From assembly GCA_026645635.1 (NCBI GenBank), contig JAPKMV010000190.1, positions 1 through 6,587 of the forward strand: 6,587 nucleotides of DNA. Reading direction: 5' to 3'. Origin of the DNA: Caldilineaceae bacterium. GTDB taxonomy: Bacteria > Chloroflexota > Anaerolineae > Caldilineales > Caldilineaceae. The notes beneath the pieces are model-generated. The model was not told where the DNA came from, searched no databases, and was given only the letters and a program-made list of their open reading frames with translations. The position numbers and the translations under genes are program-made. Of this stretch, positions 1-6,587 are shown in pieces. How positions within the stretch are numbered: position 1 is the first letter of the stretch; every line of letters starts with the position of its first letter.

Positions 1-912
1 CACGGCGGTTTCGGCGGTCTCTTCGACGCAACGATGCTCCAGGCGATGGATGCGCCGGTGCTCGTCGCCTCCACCGACGGCGTGGGCACGAAGGTGAAAC
101 TGGCGGCGGCGGTGGGGCGCTACCGGGGCATCGGCCACGACATTGTCAACCACTGCATCGACGACATCCTGGTGCAGGGAGCGCGACCGCTCTTTTTCCT
201 GGACTATGTGGCCAGTTCCGCGCTGGAGCCGGCGACCGTGGCGGCGATCGTCGCCGGGATGGCGGAGGCGTGTCAGGCGGCGGGCTGCGTGCTGCTGGGC
301 GGTGAGACGGCGGAGATGCCCGGCGTCTACGCGGCGGGCGCGTTCGACATCGCCGGGACCATCGTCGGCGTGGCGGAGCGGGCGCATCTGCTGCCGCGCA
401 CCGGCCTGGCCGCGGGCGACCTGCTGGTGGGGCTGGCGTCGAGCGGGCCGCACACCAACGGCTACTCGCTGATCCGCCGCGTCTTTGCCGGCGCCGACCT
501 GGACGCAGTGGAGCCGGCGCTGGGCATGAGCCTGGCCGACGCGCTGCTGGCGCCGCACCGCTCCTACCTGCCGCTGCTCCAGCCACACCTGGCGCGGGTC
601 AAGGCGCTGGCGCACCTCACCGGCGGCGGCTTCTACGACAACATCCCGCGGGTGCTGCCTGCCCTTCTGACCGCGCAGATCAACGCGGCGCGCTGGCCGG
701 TTCCGCCGATCTTCCGGCTGATCCAGGTGCGTGGGCAGATCGCCGCAGGGGAGATGTATCGTGTCTTCAACATGGGCATTGGCATGGTGGCGGTGGTGGC
801 GCCGGAACAGGTGGCCGCGTTCCAGACGGCTATCCCCGAAGAAACGTGGGTGATCGGGCGGCTGGCGGCGCGGGGCGAAGGCGCGCCGGCGGTGGTGATT
901 GAGGGAATGTGA
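1..912 (+). CDS. purM: Phosphoribosylformylglycinamidine cyclo-ligase (AIR synthetase), 5' end missing
   Basis: PurM closes the imidazole ring of FGAM with ATP, giving aminoimidazole ribonucleotide (AIR), in cytosolic de novo purine synthesis. The reading frame is open from base 1, so the gene enters from the left. 303 residues are visible. The family is usually about 340-350 residues, so roughly 40-45 N-terminal residues are missing. Numbering from the first visible residue, the family motifs are DGVGTK (26-31), GARPLFFLDY (60-69), GGETAEMPG (100-108), SSGPHTNGYS (147-156), TGGGFYDN (207-214) and FNMGIGM (256-262). Together these form the ATP/FGAM site of the PurM/PurL fold. The frame ends in TGA with no break. 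An internal ATG at base 34 falls inside conserved sequence and is not the start. purN follows 128 bases downstream on the same strand, a usual pairing. Product assignment is secure. Confidence 0.97.
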   Translation, partial: HGGFGGLFDATMLQAMDAPVLVASTDGVGTKVKLAAAVGRYRGIGHDIVNHCIDDILVQGARPLFFLDYVASSALEPATVAAIVAGMAEACQAAGCVLLGGETAEMPGVYAAGAFDIAGTIVGVAERAHLLPRTGLAAGDLLVGLASSGPHTNGYSLIRRVFAGADLDAVEPALGMSLADALLAPHRSYLPLLQPHLARVKALAHLTGGGFYDNIPRVLPALLTAQINAARWPVPPIFRLIQVRGQIAAGEMYRVFNMGIGMVAVVAPEQVAAFQTAIPEETWVIGRLAARGEGAPAVVIEGM

Positions 913-930
913 GGGGGTGTGGGAAGCGTG

Positions 931-1004
931 TGGATCGCAAAAGGGGCGAAAGACGCGAAAGGGGTTTCGCGTCTTTCGCCCCCTTTCGCGTCTTCCGCGA
1001 TCCA
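931..1004. repeat. Iterated-word hairpin between purM and purN, with two competing stems
   Basis: The 128-base spacer holds a word of about 9-10 bases (GCGAAAGAC and variants) repeated in both orientations. Bases 943-960 pair perfectly with 965-982, giving 18 bp with a GGGG loop. The right-hand word is duplicated (965-975 and 984-994), so bases 950-964 can instead pair perfectly with 980-994 (15 bp, 15-base loop). An outer arm, 931-938 with 997-1004 (8 bp), can close around either. There is no T-run after the stem, so a classical intrinsic terminator is not evident. It could end or slow transcription after purM, protect the purM mRNA 3' end, or be a dispersed genomic repeat. The pairing is seen directly; any function is inferred. 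Confidence 0.85.
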
Positions 1005-1026
1005 CGCCCCCTGCGTCTTGCATGAG

Positions 1027-1033
1027 AAAGGGG
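1027..1033 (+). promoter_or_regulatory. Ribosome binding site that fixes the purN start
   Basis: The purine-rich AAAGGGG lies seven bases before the ATG at 1041. This supports that ATG over the in-frame TTG at 1035, which would sit only one base after the site. Confidence 0.7.
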
Positions 1034-1040
1034 TTTGCAG

Positions 1041-1649
1041 ATGCGCAATCGCGATAACTTGCCGCGCCTGGTCGTGTTGATCTCTGGGTCGGGCACCAAC
1101 TTGCAGGCCATACTCGACGCGTGTGCGCAGGGGACGCTGTCTGCGCAGGTGGTGGCGGTGGTGGCGAACCGGGCGGACGCGTTCGGCTTGCAGCGCGCGG
1201 CCGCGGCGGGCGTGCCCACGCTGGTGCTGGAAAAACAGCCTGGCCAGACGCGCAGTCACTATGACGCCGCGCTGGCGGATGCAGTGGCGGCCTATGCGCC
1301 GGACTGGATCGTCCTGGCGGGCTGGATGCGCATCCTGACGCTGAACTTTCTGGGCCGCTTTCCCGGCCGGGTGATCAACCTGCATCCGGCGCTGCCCGGC
1401 GCGTTTCCCGGCACTCACGCCATCGAGCGGGCCTTCGCCGCGTATGAGCGCGGGGAGATCGACCGCACCGGCGTCATGGTGCATCTGGTGCCGGACGAAG
1501 GCGTCGACGACGGCCCAGTGCTCGCCACCTCAGCGGTGGCGTTCGAGCCGGGCGAGTCACTGGAGGAATTCACGGCGCGCATGCACCAGGTGGAGCACTG
1601 GCTGTTGGTGGATACGCTGCGGGGAGTGGTGGAGAGGAAGAGAGATTAA
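1041..1649 (+). CDS. purN: Phosphoribosylglycinamide formyltransferase (GAR transformylase)
   Basis: PurN transfers a formyl group from 10-formyltetrahydrofolate to GAR, giving FGAR, in cytosolic purine synthesis. The product is 202 residues, normal for the family. Near the N-terminus, VVLISGSGTN (11-20) is the phosphate-binding loop. MRIL (96-99) matches the folate-site segment of the E. coli enzyme. The catalytic triad aligned to E. coli Asn106/His108/Asp144 is present as Asn113, His115 (in INLHPALPG) and Asp156 (in DEGVDDGPV). The segment FPGTHAIERAF (122-132) follows the catalytic loop. The ATG at 1041 is chosen for its ribosome site and because conserved sequence starts about ten residues later. 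The gene may be cotranscribed with purM, although a strong hairpin lies between them. Nothing is truncated or missing. Confidence 0.96.
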   Translation: MRNRDNLPRLVVLISGSGTNLQAILDACAQGTLSAQVVAVVANRADAFGLQRAAAAGVPTLVLEKQPGQTRSHYDAALADAVAAYAPDWIVLAGWMRILTLNFLGRFPGRVINLHPALPGAFPGTHAIERAFAAYERGEIDRTGVMVHLVPDEGVDDGPVLATSAVAFEPGESLEEFTARMHQVEHWLLVDTLRGVVERKRD

Positions 1650-1651
1650 AT

Positions 1652-1707
1652 GATTGGAGATTGGGGGATTGCAGATCAGCCCCTTCCCAATCTCCAATCT
1701 CCAGTTC
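1652..1707. repeat. Heptamer repeat and hairpin just after purN
   Basis: Starting three bases after the purN TAA, a seven-base word (ATTGGAG, ATTGGGG) is repeated. It returns inverted as CCAATCT twice at 1687-1700, then a decayed unit to 1707. Bases 1652-1665 pair perfectly with 1686-1699 (14 bp, 20-base loop, with two possible further G-T pairs at 1666-1667). Its position right after a stop codon suits a purN transcript end or an mRNA-stabilising stem, but no T-run follows the right arm. The sequence is directly visible; the role is inferred. Confidence 0.75.
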
Positions 1708-1737
1708 CCAGGATTCGCCCCACCTTTCCCTGTCGGT

Positions 1738-1768
1738 TAAAATGCGAAACTTGTGGTGGTAAACAAGT
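1738..1768 (+). promoter_or_regulatory. Possible -10 box and adjacent dyad before the small transporter gene
   Basis: TAAAAT at 1738-1743 resembles a sigma-70 -10 element, but the -35 region at the expected distance matches only about three of six bases. Just downstream, ACTTGT (1749-1754) and ACAAGT (1763-1768) form a six-bp inverted repeat with an eight-base gap. This would lie at or near the transcript start and might be an operator or a small stem. Weak evidence; chance is a fair alternative. Confidence 0.22.
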
Positions 1769-1787
1769 CTGGACGTGGAGAGATGGC

Positions 1788-2153
1788 ATGAAGCAGTTGA
1801 TTTTGCTGCTGGCGACAGTCTCGTTGAATGTCGTTGGCCAGTTGATGATGAAGCGGGGCATGAGCAGCGTCGGCGCCATTACGGGCGACCTCAGCGTCAT
1901 CATCCCCAGCATCGCCAAAGCCTTTTTGAATCCTTACGTTGTCGCTGGGGTGGCCGCATATGCGTTCAGCAGCATCTTCTGGCTGGTGCTGCTCAGCCGG
2001 GTGGATTTGAGCTATGCCTATCCGGCCCTGAGCCTGGGCTATGTGCTGATCACGCTGGTCAGCGCCATCTTCCTCGGCGAGCAAGTGAGTGCGCTGCGCT
2101 GGGCGGGGGTGTTCGTGATCTGCGTGGGCGTGATCATGATTAGCCGGAGTTAA
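1788..2153 (+). CDS. Small four-helix transporter, DMT superfamily (ArnE/EamA-like, SMR fold)
   Basis: A 121-residue, very hydrophobic protein with about four membrane helices (roughly 3-20, 50-70, 74-96, 102-119), the size of SMR proteins. Members of this fold work as dimers that export cations or flip lipid-linked sugars. The pattern GQLMMKRG (17-24), WLVLLSRVDLSYAYPALSL (65-83), GEQVS (97-101) and RWAGVFVICVGV (104-115) matches ArnE/EamA-like half-size proteins well. Aligned at Lys22, the essential EmrE Glu14 is Asn14 here, which argues against proton-coupled drug export. The start at 1788 is chosen because GGAG (1777-1780) lies seven bases upstream and the first helix begins immediately. 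The frame is open back to 1650, but those 46 codons are mostly hairpin repeat and are not membrane-like. The gene runs toward ftsH. The transported substrate is unknown. Confidence 0.82.
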   Translation: MKQLILLLATVSLNVVGQLMMKRGMSSVGAITGDLSVIIPSIAKAFLNPYVVAGVAAYAFSSIFWLVLLSRVDLSYAYPALSLGYVLITLVSAIFLGEQVSALRWAGVFVICVGVIMISRS

Positions 2154-2211
2154 TGAGAGGGTGAGGGGGTGAGAGGGTGAAAAGTCACCCTCTCACCCCC
2201 TCACCCTCTCA
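2154..2211. terminator. Perfect 27-bp hairpin between convergent genes
   Basis: Bases 2154-2180 are an eight-base word (TGAGAGGG or TGAGGGGG) repeated three times plus TGA. They are exactly complementary to 2185-2211, with a four-base AAAG loop. The stem begins directly after the small-transporter TAA (2151-2153) and ends two bases from the ftsH stop codon (2214-2216), so it fills the whole junction. Its symmetry makes it suitable as a shared end for both convergent transcripts. There is no T-run on either side, so factor-independent termination in the E. coli manner is uncertain. The pairing is certain; the terminator role is inferred from position. Confidence 0.7.
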
Positions 2212-2213
2212 CA

Positions 2214-4040
<1,827 letters not shown>

Positions 4041-4090
4041 GTGATTCGCAAACCCCCTGCGTCAAAGATGACTGCACTAATTCACGATGC

Positions 4091-4120
4091 AGTATAGCAG
4101 AAACGCGCCACCAGTGGCTA
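4091..4120 (-). promoter_or_regulatory. Probable ftsH promoter with extended -10
   Basis: On the minus strand, TATACT (4091-4096) is preceded by TGC (4097-4099), making a good extended -10 element about 50 bases before the ftsH ATG. TAGCCA (4115-4120), 18 bases upstream, matches four of six bases of the -35 consensus. An 11-base dyad (4116-4126, GGCTA-G-TAGCC) overlaps the -35 and could bind a regulator or be chance. The element would let ftsH be expressed apart from the upstream ABC operon. No convincing terminator is seen after the ATPase gene. Confidence 0.5.
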
Positions 4121-4136
4121 GTAGCCTACGCTACGG

Positions 4137-4913
<777 letters not shown>

Positions 4914-4918
4914 GGCGC

Positions 4919-4967
4919 GGAATGCAGAATGCGGAATGCGGAATGGAGGATGCTGCAGTGCATTCCG
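4919..4967. repeat. Tandem heptamer repeat (GGAATGC type) between two ABC genes
   Basis: Five seven-base units varying around GGAATGC run in exact register at 4919-4953. An inverted copy follows at 4959-4967. Bases 4918-4926, or alternatively 4932-4939, can pair with it (9 or 8 bp). The array occupies most of the 66-base gap between the binding-protein stop and the ATPase start, and ends five bases from the ATPase ATG, replacing the normal ribosome-site region. It is a short tandem array, not a CRISPR: the units are too short and there are no spacers. Confidence 0.8.
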
Positions 4968-4979
4968 GCGTGAGGCCCG

Positions 4980-5981
4980 CTACTGTTCGACAAATTCATT
5001 GGTGAAGTGCTCCGCGGCGGGCGCAACCTGGTCGGCGAGGCCAACATCCAGCATGAACTGGGCAGCGCTTTCCCACGCGGCCAGGTCGCTGGCGCCGGGC
5101 GTGCGTCCCGGTGGCGTCGTCCAGTAAGGAAGGGAAGCGTCGAAGACGGCGCGGTTCGCCCGTTCGTTGTCGCCGCCAGCCTCCGGGACAAACTTCAGCG
5201 CGATGGCAAAAGCCTCGTCTGGATTGGCCAGCGTGTACTCAATGCTGCGCAGCGTGGCGCGCACCACGCTGGCCACCAATTCCGGCTGCTCGGTGATCGT
5301 CTGCTCATTGGTGACCAGCCCATTCGACGGCATCGCCATGTACTCGTCCAGCCCAATCTGCGTGGTGGCTTCGCCTGCCAGCCCCAGCACGACCGGGCCG
5401 TTGACTGCGTAATCGACGGCAGCATCCACCTGATCCTCGCTGAGCGCCGCGGCCTGGGTGAAGCCGATGCTTTCCAAGGTCACATCCTGTTCGGTGAGGC
5501 CGCCCGCCGCCAGAATGCCGCGCAGCGCCACATAGTTTGCGCCAAAAAGACCGGGCAAGCCGATGCGTTTGCCGCGCAGGTCGGCAGGCGCGTTGATCTG
5601 CGCCGACTCCTTGGCGAAGACCACCACCGGGTAGCGCGTGTACCACGCCATCACATAGCGCACCGGCAACCCTTGCCCGCGCCCCAACACCACCTGGTCG
5701 CCGCTGCCCACCATAAACTGCGCGTCGTTGACGCCCACCAGCTTCAGGTAATCGTTCTCGAAACCATGCGCCAGCTTCAGATCGACACCTTCCTCGGCGA
5801 AGAAGCCCTTCTCGATGCCGACGTAGAAGGGGGCAAACTGCACGCTGGGGATAAAGCCGACGCCGAGATCGACCGGCGTCAAGGCGTCTGGAGCGGGCGG
5901 CTCAGCGGCGGGCGCGGACACAGCACAGGCAGCGAGCAAGAGGGAGAACAACGTGAACAGCAGCAGAATTTTGATGCGCAT
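4980..5981 (-). CDS. ABC importer substrate-binding lipoprotein, NMT1/SsuA/RibY-like
   Basis: Extracytoplasmic binding protein of 333 residues, tethered by lipid. It begins MRIKILLLF, with basic residues 2 and 4, a hydrophobic core and the lipobox LLAAC with the acylated cysteine at 19. This signal fixes the start at 5981. The open frame runs 28 codons further up, but those codons are repeat-rich and polar and would bury the signal. The mature part has VGFIPSVQFAPFYVGIEKGFF (41-61), the typical first strand-helix of NMT1/THI5-like binding proteins. MVGSGDQVVLGRGQG (90-104), DLRGKRIGLPG (134-144) and a C-terminal helical segment around 230-265 follow. The family includes binders of thiamine pyrimidine precursors, riboflavin (RibY of Chloroflexus), sulfonates and nitrate. 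The sequence does not let me choose. It lies between the permease and ATPase genes, 80 bases after the permease stop, with a modest purine-rich GAGAAAG before the ATG. Confidence 0.9.
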   Translation of the reverse strand: MRIKILLLFTLFSLLLAACAVSAPAAEPPAPDALTPVDLGVGFIPSVQFAPFYVGIEKGFFAEEGVDLKLAHGFENDYLKLVGVNDAQFMVGSGDQVVLGRGQGLPVRYVMAWYTRYPVVVFAKESAQINAPADLRGKRIGLPGLFGANYVALRGILAAGGLTEQDVTLESIGFTQAAALSEDQVDAAVDYAVNGPVVLGLAGEATTQIGLDEYMAMPSNGLVTNEQTITEQPELVASVVRATLRSIEYTLANPDEAFAIALKFVPEAGGDNERANRAVFDASLPYWTTPPGRTPGASDLAAWESAAQFMLDVGLADQVAPAAEHFTNEFVEQ

Positions 5982-6031
5982 CGTACTTTCTCGTAAACCT
6001 TTCAAGATAGACAGTGAATTGTGACGCACGA

Positions 6032-6059
6032 CTCCTTCGCCCCTCGCAACTCGCCCCTC
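6032..6059. repeat. Tandem heptamer repeat between permease and binding-protein genes
   Basis: Four seven-base units in register, read on the plus strand as CTCCTTC, GCCCCTC, GCAACTC and GCCCCTC, end two bases before the permease stop codon (6062-6064 on the plus strand). On the minus strand the word is GAGGGGC/GAGTTGC. Unlike the other spacer repeats here it has no inverted partner, so no strong hairpin forms. The rest of the 80-base spacer (5982-6031) shows only the weak ribosome site of the binding-protein gene. Confidence 0.7.
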
Positions 6060-6061
6060 CC

Positions 6062-6587
6062 TCACCGCTGCCAGCGCAGGAGCCGCTGCTCGATGCGCGC
6101 CACCGTCAGATAGAGCGCCTGGGCAATGAGGACCAGGGCAAAGATGGCGACAAACATCAACGGCGTATCGAAAACGCCGCGCGCCAGGTTGATCAGATAA
6201 CCCAGCCCGGCGTCGGCGCCCATGAACTCACCCACGACCGCGCCGACCACGGCCAGCGTCACACTCAGCTTGAGACCGGCGAAGATCATCGGCAGCGCGG
6301 CGGGCAGTTCCAGCTTCCAAAAGAGTTGCCAGCGGCTGGCGCGCAGGCTGCGCATGAGGTCGTGCAGGTCGGGGTCGACGCTGCGGATGCCGACGATGGC
6401 GCTGACCAACGCCGGGAAGAAGGTGATCAGCGCCGTGACCGTCACCTTGCTGATGAGACCGCTGCCCAGCCAGAGCACCAACAGGGGGGCAATCGCCACG
6501 ATGGGCACACTCTGGCTGGCGACGATGTAGGGTGCGGCGAGCTGCTCCAGCGCGCGGTGCTTGCCCAGCCAGTAGCCGAGCGCGTAG
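6062..6587 (-). CDS. ABC importer permease, SsuC/ThiX/RibX-like, 5' end missing
   Basis: Inner-membrane channel subunit of the importer. 174 residues are readable (whole codons from 6586). The frame is open to the right edge, so the start is outside the window. Related permeases are about 250-260 residues, so some 80 N-terminal residues are missing. Numbering from the first visible codon, helices lie near 26-43, 48-66, 101-122 and 143-162. The EAA loop that docks on the ATPase is at about 80-105 (SLRASRWQLFWKLELPAALP, then Gly104). The segments APYIVASQSVPIVAIAPL and GLGYLI are typical of the BPD_transp_1 nitrate/sulfonate/pyrimidine group. A GTG at 6508 falls inside this conserved region and is not the start. 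It is the first visible gene of the minus-strand operon; promoter and any riboswitch would lie beyond the right edge. Confidence 0.93.
   Translation of the reverse strand, partial: YALGYWLGKHRALEQLAAPYIVASQSVPIVAIAPLLVLWLGSGLISKVTVTALITFFPALVSAIVGIRSVDPDLHDLMRSLRASRWQLFWKLELPAALPMIFAGLKLSVTLAVVGAVVGEFMGADAGLGYLINLARGVFDTPLMFVAIFALVLIAQALYLTVARIEQRLLRWQR

Noticed and set aside
633..1484. Minus-strand open frame (283 codons) across purM, the hairpin and purN
   Set aside because: It is antisense to two certain genes and its middle is only the translated repeat.
1650..1787. 46-codon N-terminal extension of the small transporter, with a CETCGGK motif
   Set aside because: The codons are mostly heptamer hairpin. 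The ribosome site and first membrane helix agree on the ATG at 1788. The paired cysteines lie in unconserved spacer and are likely chance.
4097..4136. Short stems (such as GTAGC...GCTAC) after the ABC ATPase stop as a terminator
   Set aside because: Stems are only four to five bp, without a T-run, and overlap the likely ftsH promoter.
4919..4967. CRISPR-like array
   Set aside because: Units are seven bases with no spacers, and there are no cas genes in the window.
5007..5996. Plus-strand open frame (329 codons) opposite the binding-protein gene
   Set aside because: It mirrors the lipoprotein gene, is rich in Arg, His and Gln as expected of a shadow frame, and has no domain.
5982..6065. 28-codon N-terminal extension of the binding protein
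   Set aside because: It would bury the lipoprotein signal, and much of it is translated spacer repeat.

Overview
The window reads as a high-GC bacterial chromosome fragment. It has no RNA genes, CRISPR arrays or transposase genes. All seven genes are household or transport genes, and none shows a frameshift. The style fits a Chloroflexota-like (Anaerolineae/Caldilineae) genome: GC-rich codons, purM followed by purN, an NMT1-type lipoprotein importer, and intergenic spaces filled with short iterated words. This assignment is inference and was not tested by any search.

Left part, plus strand: the 3' part of purM (1-912), then purN (1041-1649), then a small four-helix membrane protein of the drug/metabolite transporter superfamily (1788-2153). 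PurM makes aminoimidazole ribonucleotide (AIR). PurN makes formylglycinamide ribonucleotide (FGAR), two steps before PurM acts. The small protein resembles ArnE/EamA-like flippase subunits more than true EmrE drug exporters, because the key TM1 glutamate is an asparagine.

Right part, minus strand: an ABC importer operon entering from beyond the right edge. Its order is permease (5' end missing, 6062-6586), lipoprotein substrate-binding protein (4980-5981) and ATPase (4137-4913). It is followed in the same direction by ftsH (2214-4040), which has a plausible promoter of its own. The importer belongs to the NitT/SsuBC/ThiXYZ/RibXY-like group. The substrate cannot be fixed from the sequence.

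The most distinctive feature is outside the genes. Five of the six junctions carry a different short word repeated in tandem (period 7, 8 or about 9-10). Four of these fold on themselves, three as long perfect hairpins: an 18-bp stem with a competing 15-bp stem between purM and purN, a 14-bp stem after purN, and a perfect 27-bp stem between the convergent small transporter and ftsH genes. None has a following T-run. The sixth junction (ABC ATPase to ftsH) instead holds a promoter-like site. No gene-free stretch exceeds about 140 bases.
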